A stretch of 36,939 nucleotides of DNA, taken from positions 1 to 36,939 of the forward strand of contig JBEKDJ010000029.1 in assembly GCA_050014415.1 (NCBI GenBank), given 5' to 3'. Under the pieces are notes generated by a model, which saw nothing but the letters and a program-made list of their open reading frames with translations, did not search any database and was not told the origin of the DNA. Source of the stretch: JBEKDJ01 sp050014415 (GTDB lineage Bacteria > Desulfobacterota > BSN033 > UBA1163). Position 1 is the first letter of the stretch. Each line of letters starts with the position of its first letter. Positions 1 to 9,278 of the stretch are shown here, one piece after another. The position numbers and the translations under genes were made by a program.

Positions 1-2
1 CG

Positions 3-851
3 CGGCCCTTCGAAGTGCAGTTGACCCAAGCTGAGGGGCAGATGGCCCGCGATCTTGCTTTTTTGAAGAACTCCCAACTTGACCTCGAGCGCTATCGGGT
101 ACTGTGGGAGCAGGATTCGATCCCCAAGCAGCAGTTGGACACCCAGGAAGCCCTCGTTCGCCAATATGAAGGTATCGTTAAGGCTGATCAGGGGCAGATC
201 GACAGCGCAAAACTACAACTCGTTTACTGCCGTATCACCGCACCGATCAGCGGGAGAATCGGGTTGCGTCTCGTTGACCCAGGGAACATTGTCCATGCAA
301 TCGACGTCAGCGGACTGGTGGTGATCACGCAGCTCCAGCCGATTACGGTTATCTTTCCCATTCCAGAAGATAGCCTCCCACAGGTGCTCGCAAGACTCAA
401 GACAGGTGAGCGTCTGCCAGTCGACACGTATGATCGCGAGATGAGGCGAAGACTATCCCTGGGGTCCCTACTGACCGTCGACAATCAGATCGATCCTACC
501 ACCGGGACTGTACGCCTTAAGGCAATCTTTCCAAACGAGGCCAATGAGCTTTTCCCCAACCAATTTGTCAATGCTCGTCTGCTCCTTGAGACCAGGCGTG
601 GGGCTACCGTCGTGCCGGTACCTGCCATTCAACGAGGCCCCCAAGGGACATTCATCTACGTCGTGAAGGCTGACCGGACAGCCACATTCCGATCGGTCAC
701 GATCGGTGAAATTCAGGAGAGTGAAGTGACCATCGAAAAGGGGCTGTCACCCGGAGAACTCGTGGCGGTGGACGGTGCGGAGAGGTTGCGAGAAGGCACT
801 CGGGTGGAGTTAAAGACCCAAGGCGGAAGCACCACACAAAAGGGTTACTAG
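3..851 (+). CDS. mdtA: RND efflux periplasmic adaptor subunit, MdtA-like (5' end outside window)
   Basis: This is the membrane-fusion (HlyD/MdtA family) adaptor that links the inner-membrane RND pump to the outer-membrane channel in the periplasm. The frame is open to the left edge, so the N-terminal lipoyl half and signal sequence are missing; 282 codons plus stop are visible. The visible part starts in the coiled-coil hairpin (residues rich in Q, A and L; motif DSIPKQQLDTQEALVRQYEG), then the second lipoyl half (ITAPISGRIGLRLVDPGNIV), the beta-barrel domain (VVITQLQPITVIFPIPEDSL; later DPTTGTVRLKAIFPN, LFPNQFVNARL) and the membrane-proximal domain (VVPVPAIQRGPQGTFIYVV). The pattern is typical of MdtA rather than AcrA. 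It is the first gene of an operon with the two pumps and the outer-membrane factor downstream. The substrate cannot be read from sequence; family members export drugs, bile salts or metals. Confidence 0.95.
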   Translation, partial: RPFEVQLTQAEGQMARDLAFLKNSQLDLERYRVLWEQDSIPKQQLDTQEALVRQYEGIVKADQGQIDSAKLQLVYCRITAPISGRIGLRLVDPGNIVHAIDVSGLVVITQLQPITVIFPIPEDSLPQVLARLKTGERLPVDTYDREMRRRLSLGSLLTVDNQIDPTTGTVRLKAIFPNEANELFPNQFVNARLLLETRRGATVVPVPAIQRGPQGTFIYVVKADRTATFRSVTIGEIQESEVTIEKGLSPGELVAVDGAERLREGTRVELKTQGGSTTQKGY

Positions 852-967
852 AATAATCAATCTTCAATGGGCATTGATCAATGCTCAATTATCAATGGGA
901 GGATAATTCTTCTCTAACATTGAGAATTGACCATTGCTAATTGGCCATTGATCATTAGTGAAATGAG
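852..967. repeat. Palindromic CATTGA/TCAATG repeat cluster between mdtA and mdtB
   Basis: The 116-bp spacer carries several copies of the words TCAATG and CATTGA. Positions 871-884 form a perfect 14-bp palindrome (GCATTGATCAATGC), and a related imperfect one lies near 941-956. It looks like a small dispersed intergenic repeat. Whether it acts as a processing site, a protein-binding site or neutral filler within the operon is unknown. Confidence 0.5.
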
Positions 968-3900
968 ATGAATATTTCCCGTATCTTTATCCTTCGGCCA
1001 GTCGCAACGACGCTGCTAATGGCTGCGATTCTTCTGGCCGGTTTTGTGGCATACCGTCAGTTACCGGTATCCGCCCTGCCGACGGTAGATTATCCGACCA
1101 TCCAGGTACGCACTTTTTTCCCGGGTGCGAGTCCTGAGGTGATGGCCTCATCCGTGACAGCTCCGTTGGAGCGCCAGTTCGGTCAGATGCCCGGTCTGAC
1201 CCAGATGACGTCGACAAGCTCCAGCGGCAGTTCAATCATCGCGCTCCAGTTTGCGCTCGACCTCAGCCTCGACGTCGCCGAGCAGGAGGTGCAGGCTGCC
1301 ATCAATGCGGCCTTCACGTTTCTGCCCCTAGATCTTCCCACCCCGCCCGTTTACAGCAAAGTAAACCCGGCTGACGCGCCGATCCTGACCCTGGCATTGA
1401 CCTCAGACACGTTACCCCTTTTCCAGGTGGAAGATCTGGCGGATACGCGGTTTGCTCAGAAGATTTCGCAGCTTCCGGGCGTGGGGCTCGTGAGTATCAG
1501 CGGTGGTCAGAGGCCGGCCGTGCGGATTCATGCCAATCCCACTGCTCTGGCTGCCTATGGCCTGACCTTTGAAGATTTGCGAGCGGCGATCTCGGCCGCC
1601 AATGTCAATCAAGCCAAGGGTAGCTTTGACGGCCCGCAAGAAGCTTACATCATCGGTGCGAACGATCAGCTCTTCTCGAGCCGTGAGTATGGACCGCTGA
1701 TCATTGCGTATCGTAACGGCGCGCCGGTACGGCTGTCCGATGTCGCCGAAGCGATCGACGATGTCGAGAACGTGAACCAGTCGGCCTGGATGAATGATAC
1801 CCCTTCGGTGATCCTGAACATCCAGCGGCAACCGGGTGCCAACGTCATCGAAGTCGCTGACCGGATCAAGAGGCTTTTGCCGCAGTTGCAAAGTTCTTTA
1901 CCGGCCTCGATCAAGGTCTCCGTACTCACTGATCGCACCACCACTATTCGTGCCTCAGTCAGAGACGTTCAATTCGAGCTGATGCTCGCCGTTGCCCTGG
2001 TTGTGCTAGTAATGTTTCTGTTTCTTCGCAGCGCGGCTGCGACGGTCATTCCCAGTGTGGCCGTCCCTTTGTCCTTGGTTGGCACCTTCGGGGTGATGTA
2101 CCTGATCGGATATAGCCTCAATAACCTATCGTTAATGGCCCTCACGATTTCGACGGGCTTCGTCGTCGATGATGCCATCGTCATGATCGAGAATGTAGCC
2201 AGGTACGTCGAGCAGGGTGATTCACCGCTGGAGGCAGCCCTCAAGGGCTCTAAACAGATCGGTTTCACCATCCTCTCCCTTACCATCTCGCTCATTGCCG
2301 TACTCATCCCGCTCCTGTTCATGGAGGACGTTGTAGGACGGCTGTTCCGCGAGTTCGCCGTCACCCTCGGTGTCACGATTCTCATCTCAGCGGCTGTGTC
2401 GCTGACCTTGACGCCGATGATGTGTGCGAGGATCCTTAAACACACGCCTGAGGAGAAGCAAGGAAGGTTCTTTCGTGCCTCTCAGCACCTCTTCGACAGG
2501 GTGATCCAATTATACGGCAAGACGCTGCAATGGGTGCTGGGGCATCAGACACCGACGCTTCTGGTGGCTGTGGCGACACTGGTTTTCACGGTGTTGCTAT
2601 ATTTCATCGTGCCCAAAGGATTCTTTCCTGTTCAGGATACCGGGGCTATCCTGGGGATTTCAGAAGCCCCTCAATCGATCTCGTTCCTGGGAATGGCCAA
2701 AGAACAGCAGGCCCTGGCCCGGGTGATCCTGCAAGACCCGGCAGTCGAAAGCCTCTCTTCCTTTATCGGAATAGATGGAACCAATACAACCCTCAACAGC
2801 GGTCGGATCCTCATCAACCTCAAACCCCTGGAAGAGAGGAAAGTAAGCGCGAGCGAGATCATCCGGCGTCTTCAGCGGGATCTGACAAAGGTCGAGGGAA
2901 TCACCCTGTACATGCAGTCGGTGCAGGACCTCACCGTTGACACTCGTGTCAGCCGGACGCAGTACCACTACACGCTGGAGGATCCCGACATCGATGAGCT
3001 AAACAGCTTCGCTCCCAGGCTGGTCGAGACACTGCGTGCCCGGCCTGAGCTTCGCGACGTGAGTAGCGACCAACAGGATAAAGGGCTGCGGGTTTCAGTC
3101 GCCATTGACCGCGCGACTGCTTCGCGTTTCGGTATCACGCCCCAGTTCATCGACGACACCCTCTACGACGCCTTCGGCCAGCGCCAGGTCTCCACGATCT
3201 TCACACAGTTGAACCAGTATCGTGTCGTTTTGTCGGTCAAGCCTGACTTCAAGCAAGGTCCTGATAAGCTGAAGGCAATCTATCTTCGCAGTACAGGCGG
3301 TGGGCAGGTGCCACTGGCTGCGGTTGCCCAGGTCCAAGAGACGACGGGACCGCTCGTCATCAACCGCCAAGGCCAGTTTCCAGCGGTGACGCTCTCCTTC
3401 AACCAGGCACCCGGGGTATCGCTCGGGGAGGCCGTAAGCGCGGTCGAAACGACCACGCAAGAAATGGGGCTGCCGGCGAGCATCCTGGGAAGCTTCCAGG
3501 GCACAGCACAGGCCTTCCAGGCCTCGCTGACCCACGAACCGCTGCTGATTCTGGCGGCCCTTGTGACGGTCTATATTGTGCTCGGGGTGCTCTATGAGAG
3601 CTATATTCACCCGATCACCATCCTCTCCACGCTCCCTTCAGCCGGAGTGGGAGCGGTTCTGGCGTTGCTGATTTTTCGCACGGAGCTCAGTGTCATTGCC
3701 GTCATCGGCATCATTCTCTTGATCGGAATCGTGAAGAAGAACGGGATTATGATAGTGGACTTTGCGCTGGATGCTGAGCGCAAGGAGGGCAAGAACCCTG
3801 TCGATGCAATCTACCAGGCCAGCCTCTTGCGATTCCGGCCGATCATGATGACGACGATGGCAGCGCTGCTCGGGGCCCTTCCTCTGGCACTGGGCAGGGG

Positions 3901-4084
3901 AGTAGGTTCGGAGCTTCGTCACCCCCTCGGGATCTCCATCGTCGGCGGCCTCATTATCAGCCAGATGCTCACCCTTTATACCACGCCGGTCATCTACCTC
4001 GCCTTCGATCGGCTGGCGAAACGGATACGTGGCGGCCGTTCTAAAAATACGAACGGCACTGCCGACCGCATGGGCACGTCATGA
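968..4084 (+). CDS. mdtB: RND multidrug efflux permease, MdtB-like
   Basis: A 1038-residue inner-membrane proton-driven exporter of the hydrophobe/amphiphile efflux RND family, full length for the family. It begins with the usual MNISRIFILRPVATTLL first transmembrane segment. It has the porter-domain motif LERQFGQMPGLTQMTS and the proton-relay aspartate pair D401-D402 (FVVDDAIVMIENV) in the fourth transmembrane helix. The partner lysine is at K923/K924 (GIVKKNGIMIVDF). It also has the mid-protein second first-helix equivalent VPKGFFPVQDTG. It overlaps the next pump gene by ATGA, which implies translational coupling. With mdtA and mdtC it should form an MdtABC-type heteromeric pump. Its last third is unusually similar at nucleotide level to that of the next gene (see findings). 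Confidence 0.96.
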   Translation: MNISRIFILRPVATTLLMAAILLAGFVAYRQLPVSALPTVDYPTIQVRTFFPGASPEVMASSVTAPLERQFGQMPGLTQMTSTSSSGSSIIALQFALDLSLDVAEQEVQAAINAAFTFLPLDLPTPPVYSKVNPADAPILTLALTSDTLPLFQVEDLADTRFAQKISQLPGVGLVSISGGQRPAVRIHANPTALAAYGLTFEDLRAAISAANVNQAKGSFDGPQEAYIIGANDQLFSSREYGPLIIAYRNGAPVRLSDVAEAIDDVENVNQSAWMNDTPSVILNIQRQPGANVIEVADRIKRLLPQLQSSLPASIKVSVLTDRTTTIRASVRDVQFELMLAVALVVLVMFLFLRSAAATVIPSVAVPLSLVGTFGVMYLIGYSLNNLSLMALTISTGFVVDDAIVMIENVARYVEQGDSPLEAALKGSKQIGFTILSLTISLIAVLIPLLFMEDVVGRLFREFAVTLGVTILISAAVSLTLTPMMCARILKHTPEEKQGRFFRASQHLFDRVIQLYGKTLQWVLGHQTPTLLVAVATLVFTVLLYFIVPKGFFPVQDTGAILGISEAPQSISFLGMAKEQQALARVILQDPAVESLSSFIGIDGTNTTLNSGRILINLKPLEERKVSASEIIRRLQRDLTKVEGITLYMQSVQDLTVDTRVSRTQYHYTLEDPDIDELNSFAPRLVETLRARPELRDVSSDQQDKGLRVSVAIDRATASRFGITPQFIDDTLYDAFGQRQVSTIFTQLNQYRVVLSVKPDFKQGPDKLKAIYLRSTGGGQVPLAAVAQVQETTGPLVINRQGQFPAVTLSFNQAPGVSLGEAVSAVETTTQEMGLPASILGSFQGTAQAFQASLTHEPLLILAALVTVYIVLGVLYESYIHPITILSTLPSAGVGAVLALLIFRTELSVIAVIGIILLIGIVKKNGIMIVDFALDAERKEGKNPVDAIYQASLLRFRPIMMTTMAALLGALPLALGRGVGSELRHPLGISIVGGLIISQMLTLYTTPVIYLAFDRLAKRIRGGRSKNTNGTADRMGTS

Positions 4085-7000
4085 ACATCTCGGCGACCTT
4101 CATCCACAGGCCTGTTGCAACGACCCTCTTGACCGTGGGACTGGCGATCGCCGGAGCAATAGCCTTCCGTTTGCTGCCGGTGTCACCTCTGCCTCACGTC
4201 GACTTTCCAACGATCCAGGTATTTGCGAGTCTGCCTGGAGCAGACCCAGAAACCATGGCGACCTCTGTAGCAGCTCCCCTGGAACGCCAGTTTGGACAGA
4301 TCGCAGGCGTGACGGAAATGACGTCGACCAGTTACCTCGGGTCGACCAGCATCGTGCTCCAGTTTGACCTGGACCGCAACATCGACGGAGCTGCACGGGA
4401 TGTTCAGGCAGCGATCAATGCGGCAAGAGGCTACTTGCCGCCGACTCTCCCGAGCCAACCGACCTACCGCAAGGTCAACCCGGCAGAGGCACCCATTCTC
4501 ATCCTGGCACTCACCTCCGACACAGTAGGCACCGCGCAAATGTACGATGCGGCCTCAAGCATCCTCCAGCAGAAGCTCTCCCAGGTGGAGGGTGTCGGCC
4601 AGATCTTCGTGGGCGGAAGCTCCCTTCCCGCGGTCCGTGTGGACCTGAACCCAATGGCCTTGAACAAATACGGGATTGGCCTTGAAGAGGTCCGTGGGGT
4701 ATTGGCTAACACCAACGTAAACCGGCCGAAGGGGCAGTTAGCGGACGAAAAGAGAACATGGGAAATCCAGACCAACGACCAGCTCCGCGCCGCGGAGCAG
4801 TACCGCCCCATTATCGTAGCTTACAGGGCCGGTGCAGCAGTGCGGCTGCCAGATGTTGCCAAAGTAGAGGACTCGGTGGAGGACCTGCGGACCACAGGAC
4901 TGGTAAACGAGAAACCAGCGGTGATGGTGGTCGTGTTTCGACAGCCCGGGGCAAATATTATCGGCACGGTCGACCGGATCCGCGGCCTGCTGCCGCAACT
5001 CGAGGCGACCATGCCCGGTGGCGTCAAGCTTTCAATCACTCTGGACCGGACGCCTCCGATTCGCGGCTCCTTGCGCGACGTTGAGCTGACCCTCCTCATC
5101 TCGGCCTTCCTTGTGATTTTGGTGGTCTTCATCTTTCTAAGAGACGTCCGCTCCACCATCATCCCTGGGGTGGCAGTTGCTGTCTCTCTCATCGGCACGT
5201 TCGGAGTGATTTATCTCTTTGGCTATAGCCTGGACAACCTATCCCTGATGGCACTCACCATTGCCACGGGTTTTGTCGTTGACGACGCCATTGTTGTTCT
5301 CGAGAACATCACCCGGTATAAGGAAAAAGGGATACCTCCTCTTCAAGCAGCATTGATGGGATCAAAAGAGATCACCTTCACGGTGCTATCGATGAGCGCC
5401 TCCCTGGTTGCGGTTTTCATTCCCATTCTCCTAATGGGCGGAATGGTAGGTCGTCTGTTCCGAGAGTTCGCCGTGACGCTCTCTGTGGCCGTGGCTCTAT
5501 CGCTCGTCATGTCCCTGACGACGACACCGATGATGTGTGCCAGGCTTCTTAAGACTATAAATACCGATGCCCACGGGCGTCTTTACAGGGCGAGCGAGCG
5601 GATCTTTAATGGGATACGTAGCCGCTACGATGTGACGCTCCGCTGGGCACTACGCCACCCACGGTTTATGCTCACTCTGATGCTGGTTACGATCGGGATA
5701 AGTGTCGGTCTCTTCATTGTCGTTCCGAAAGGCTTCTTCCCGGAGCAGGATACCGGCCGGCTCAACGGCACCATTCAGGCGGAGCAGGATATATCGTTTC
5801 AAGCCATGAAGGAAAAAATGACGAAAGTGGTGGACATCATCAGAACCGATCCCGAGGTGGACTTCGTGGGCGCGTTCACCGGCGGCGGAGGAGGTGGTGG
5901 CGCCACGACGAACACCGGGCGGATGTTCATTGCACTGAAGCCCTTTGAGAAGCGGAAAGCGACCGCGGAGCAGGTAATCGCCCGTCTACGCAAGAAGCTT
6001 GCCGAGGTACCCGGCGCGCCGACCTATTTTCAACCCGTGCAGGATTTGCGCATCGGAGGAATGATAAGCGCTGCATTATATCAGTACACACTCCAGGGGG
6101 ACAATCTGGCAGAGCTCAACGCATGGGCTCCGCGTGTACTCCAGCGAATGCGCAGACTGCCCCAACTGGTCGACGTCAGCAGCGATCAACAGGACAAAGG
6201 GCTGCAAGCCTCAGTCGCGATCGACCGTAGCACTGCATCAAGGCTCGGCATCACGCCGCAGCTCATCGATAACACCCTGTATGACGCCTTCGGTCAACGC
6301 CAGGTGTCGATCACGTATACGCTCTTAAACCAGTACCATGTAGTGATGGAGGTTGCACCCCGCTTCTGGCAACGCCCCGAAACGCTGAAAGACATTTACG
6401 TGCAATCGCCAGCAGGAGAGCAGGTGCCACTGAGCACATTCGCTCGTTTTGAACGAAGAGCGACGTCACTCTCCGTAAACCACAAAGGGCAGTTTCCGTC
6501 GGTAACAATCTCTTTCAATTTGCCTCCGGGGGTTGCGCTTGGAGATGCGGTGCAGGTGATCCAGACGGCCATGCATGAAATAGGGTTGCCCGCAAGTGTC
6601 CGGCCCAACTTCGCGGGTACGGCGCAAGCCTTCCAGGCCTCTCTGGCCAGCGAGCCACTTTTGATCCTGGCAGCGCTCGTGGCAGTATACATTGTGCTTG
6701 GGGTACTCTATGAGAGCTACATTCATCCGATCACCATCCTCTCCACGCTCCCGTCGGCCGGAGTCGGAGCGGTTCTGGCACTCCTATTTTTTCATACGGA
6801 GCTCAGTATCATTGCCATCATCGGTGTTATCCTTTTGATCGGCATCGTAAAGAAGAACGGGATCATGATGGTGGACTTTGCACTGGATGCTGAGCGCAAG
6901 GAGGGCAAGAATCCTGTCGATGCGATCTACCAGGCCAGTCTCTTGCGATTCCGGCCGATCATGATGACAACGATGGCCGCACTGCTCGGGGCGTTGCCAT

Positions 7001-7200
7001 TGGCGCTGGGCAGAGGGGTGGGTTCTGAGCTTCGGCGGCCCCTCGGTATTGCCATCGTTGGCGGGTTGATGATCAGCCAGATGCTTACCCTTTACACGAC
7101 GCCGGTGATGTACCTTTACCTTGATCGCTTGAGGCTTTGGCTCAAAGGGCACAGGTCCCGCGTCGGGGATCACACGGCCCCGGGCGCCATCGACATGTGA
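4081..7200 (+). CDS. mdtC: RND multidrug efflux permease, MdtC-like
   Basis: A 1039-residue paralogue of the preceding pump, starting inside its stop codon (ATGA overlap at 4081-4084). It has the same architecture: N-terminal MNISATFIHRPVATTLL helix, two periplasmic porter halves, and the proton-relay pair D401-D402 (FVVDDAIVVLENI). The lysine lies in GIVKKNGIMMVDF around 924-925. A run of seven glycines occurs near residue 600 (FTGGGGGGGATT), in a periplasmic loop. In Escherichia coli MdtB and MdtC form a B2C trimer in which the two subunits have different roles. The adjacent paralogous pair here suggests the same organisation. Confidence 0.96.
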   Translation: MNISATFIHRPVATTLLTVGLAIAGAIAFRLLPVSPLPHVDFPTIQVFASLPGADPETMATSVAAPLERQFGQIAGVTEMTSTSYLGSTSIVLQFDLDRNIDGAARDVQAAINAARGYLPPTLPSQPTYRKVNPAEAPILILALTSDTVGTAQMYDAASSILQQKLSQVEGVGQIFVGGSSLPAVRVDLNPMALNKYGIGLEEVRGVLANTNVNRPKGQLADEKRTWEIQTNDQLRAAEQYRPIIVAYRAGAAVRLPDVAKVEDSVEDLRTTGLVNEKPAVMVVVFRQPGANIIGTVDRIRGLLPQLEATMPGGVKLSITLDRTPPIRGSLRDVELTLLISAFLVILVVFIFLRDVRSTIIPGVAVAVSLIGTFGVIYLFGYSLDNLSLMALTIATGFVVDDAIVVLENITRYKEKGIPPLQAALMGSKEITFTVLSMSASLVAVFIPILLMGGMVGRLFREFAVTLSVAVALSLVMSLTTTPMMCARLLKTINTDAHGRLYRASERIFNGIRSRYDVTLRWALRHPRFMLTLMLVTIGISVGLFIVVPKGFFPEQDTGRLNGTIQAEQDISFQAMKEKMTKVVDIIRTDPEVDFVGAFTGGGGGGGATTNTGRMFIALKPFEKRKATAEQVIARLRKKLAEVPGAPTYFQPVQDLRIGGMISAALYQYTLQGDNLAELNAWAPRVLQRMRRLPQLVDVSSDQQDKGLQASVAIDRSTASRLGITPQLIDNTLYDAFGQRQVSITYTLLNQYHVVMEVAPRFWQRPETLKDIYVQSPAGEQVPLSTFARFERRATSLSVNHKGQFPSVTISFNLPPGVALGDAVQVIQTAMHEIGLPASVRPNFAGTAQAFQASLASEPLLILAALVAVYIVLGVLYESYIHPITILSTLPSAGVGAVLALLFFHTELSIIAIIGVILLIGIVKKNGIMMVDFALDAERKEGKNPVDAIYQASLLRFRPIMMTTMAALLGALPLALGRGVGSELRRPLGIAIVGGLMISQMLTLYTTPVMYLYLDRLRLWLKGHRSRVGDHTAPGAIDM

Positions 7201-7292
7201 GGTGCTGGATTGACCGTGATGGTACGCTGGAGGAATGGTGCTCCGAACGGACACGAAACAGGCTCCGGAGAGGAGTCGGAGGAGGACAATCG

Positions 7293-8900
7293 ATGCTTCA
7301 CTTAAGGGTACCTTGTCGCAAATGGATGGGGCCGCTCTGGGTCATGCTTTCGGCACTCGCTGGAATACTTGCGCTCCTTGCAGCCTGCACGGTCGGCCCC
7401 AATTACGTGAGGCCGACGGCCGAGGTACCGGAGGCTTACAAGGAGATTGAAGGCTGGAAGGTGGCCCAGCCGAAGGACGAGGTCCTTCGGGAGGCGTGGT
7501 GGGAAATTTTCAAAGATTCTCACCTAAACGCCCTCGAAGACCAAGTCAATGTTTCGAACCAGAACCTGGCCGTTGCGGAGGCGCAGTTTCGTCAGGCTCG
7601 CGCGCTGGTACAGGTCGCTCGAGCAGGCTACTTTCCAACGATCACGATCGGGGCTACTTTTACGCGCTCCCTCACATCTTCTAACGTCGGTGGACCCACA
7701 GGCTCCTCTTCTACGGCCGGCACGTCTTCAAATCCTCCATCCAAAACATCGAGTCCCAGCACGACAACAGGCCCCATCTCTAACTATCTGTTACCCGCCT
7801 CTGCATCGTGGGAACCTGACCTCTGGGGTCGCGTTCGCCGTCTCGTCGAGTCCAGTGCGGCAAGTGCCCAGGCGAGTGCGGCAGACCTCCAATTGACTCG
7901 GTTGCTTGTTCAAGCAGAACTGGCCCAGAATTACTTTCAGCTGCGCGCGCTCGATAAGCAGAAGCAGCTTCTGGATGCAACGGTCACCGCCTACCAGAAG
8001 TTCCTCGAACTGACAAAAAACCGGTACGGGAGCGGTGTGGCGTCCAAGCTGGACGTACTTCAGGCGGAGACCCAGCTCAAGACCACCCAAGCTCAGGCGA
8101 TTGACGTAGGGGTGCAGCGCGCACAGTTGGAGCACGCGATCGCTTTGCTCGTTGGCAGACCCGCATCAATCTTTTCCATCCCGATCGCTTCGATTGAGAT
8201 GGTCCCTCCTGCCATACCCGTCGGCGTGCCCTCGGAACTGCTCGAACGCAGACCCGATATCGCCGCTGCCGAGCGATTGATGGCAGCAGCAAATGCTCAG
8301 ATCGGGGTTGCCATCGCAGCCTATTATCCGAACATCACGTTGACAGCATCGGGCGGCTTTCAAGCCACGGATCTAGCAAAATGGCTGACGTGGCCAAGTC
8401 GTTTCTGGTCCGTTGGGGCGGCGATAGCGGAAACCGTCTTCGAGGGAGGCTTGAGACGGGCTCAGACCGCCCAGGCGCGAGCTGCCTATGACGCTACCGT
8501 AGCATCGTACCGTCAGACCGTGCTGACCGGATTTCAAGAGGTGGAAGACAATCTCGTTGCACTTCGTATTCTGGAGGAAGAGGACCGGGTGCAAGATGAG
8601 GCAGTAAAGGCAGCCCAAGAATCGGTGAGATTGGCCATCAACCAATATAAGGCGGGAACACTGAGTCAACTGAACGTCATCGTAGATCAGACTGTCGCAT
8701 TGAACAACGAGATAACGGCAGTGGGCATCCTCAGCCGCCGGGCGACCGCCAGCGTACTCCTTGTTAAAGCCCTTGGCGGAGGCTGGAATGCCTCAGCTTT
8801 GCCCTCGGTTGATGACATCAGTGGCAACGACAACAAGCATCAGCAGTCTTCCGAGAGCAAGCCCACACCAGCAGGCCGGCCGAGCCCTGACAACCCGTAG
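7293..8900 (+). CDS. Outer-membrane efflux lipoprotein, NodT/OprM family
   Basis: The outer-membrane channel of the pump, 535 residues. I chose the ATG at 7293 because a strong ribosome site (AGGAGTCGGAGGAGG, 7271-7285) lies just upstream and the protein then begins with a lipoprotein signal. A longer frame is open back to 7137 inside mdtC, but that extension looks non-coding. The lipobox is LLAAC with the acylated Cys at residue 32, followed by TVGPNYVRP, the family hallmark. Two outer-membrane efflux repeats follow (first near 90-300, second near 330-510). Motifs include YFQLRALDKQ, GVPSELLERRPDI and YKAGTLSQLNVI. A Ser/Thr/Pro-rich insert lies near residues 130-160. It completes a full tripartite operon with mdtABC. 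Confidence 0.94.
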   Translation: MLHLRVPCRKWMGPLWVMLSALAGILALLAACTVGPNYVRPTAEVPEAYKEIEGWKVAQPKDEVLREAWWEIFKDSHLNALEDQVNVSNQNLAVAEAQFRQARALVQVARAGYFPTITIGATFTRSLTSSNVGGPTGSSSTAGTSSNPPSKTSSPSTTTGPISNYLLPASASWEPDLWGRVRRLVESSAASAQASAADLQLTRLLVQAELAQNYFQLRALDKQKQLLDATVTAYQKFLELTKNRYGSGVASKLDVLQAETQLKTTQAQAIDVGVQRAQLEHAIALLVGRPASIFSIPIASIEMVPPAIPVGVPSELLERRPDIAAAERLMAAANAQIGVAIAAYYPNITLTASGGFQATDLAKWLTWPSRFWSVGAAIAETVFEGGLRRAQTAQARAAYDATVASYRQTVLTGFQEVEDNLVALRILEEEDRVQDEAVKAAQESVRLAINQYKAGTLSQLNVIVDQTVALNNEITAVGILSRRATASVLLVKALGGGWNASALPSVDDISGNDNKHQQSSESKPTPAGRPSPDNP

Positions 8901-9278
8901 GTCGTGTTCGTTAGTGTGGCTGAGGTGGACATGAATGAGCATCGACGCGCTCAGTGTCAAGACGCTGTGGACGCTAATCCTGATCGGGAATGCTAATTGT
9001 AGTTTTCTCTGTTGCCAATCTACCCCGACCATTGCGAATAACCTGGATGATATCATCATGGCCTCCGGTCTTTACATCTGCTCGCATCCGGTAGCCAACG
9101 TAAGCGATAGCTTTTTTTCGTGCGATACAATCAGTGTCAGTTTTCATCGAGTCGGCCCATTGTCTTGTGGTTGGCAACAAATAGATTGGCCCTCCTGATC
9201 GGATGGATTGTCATTTTTGTCGGGACGTCACGACTACTCTCTAGAGCTGAAGCCGTTCCCTTGTAAGAAAGGACAGAG
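8901..9278. other. Gap without a recognised gene
   Basis: No gene can be supported here. A plus-strand frame of 87 codons (8935-9198) follows a plausible ribosome site (GAGGTGG) and opens with a hydrophobic stretch (SVKTLWTLILIGN). The rest is Cys- and Ser-rich and resembles nothing I know. A second hydrophobic stretch in another frame (about 9180-9263, LALLIGWIVIFVG) could mean a decayed small membrane protein. I treat it as unassigned. Confidence 0.3.

Noticed and set aside
8935..9198. 87-codon plus-strand frame after the outer-membrane factor
   Set aside because: A ribosome-like site and hydrophobic start are present, but the remainder is unlike any protein and no family pattern is visible.
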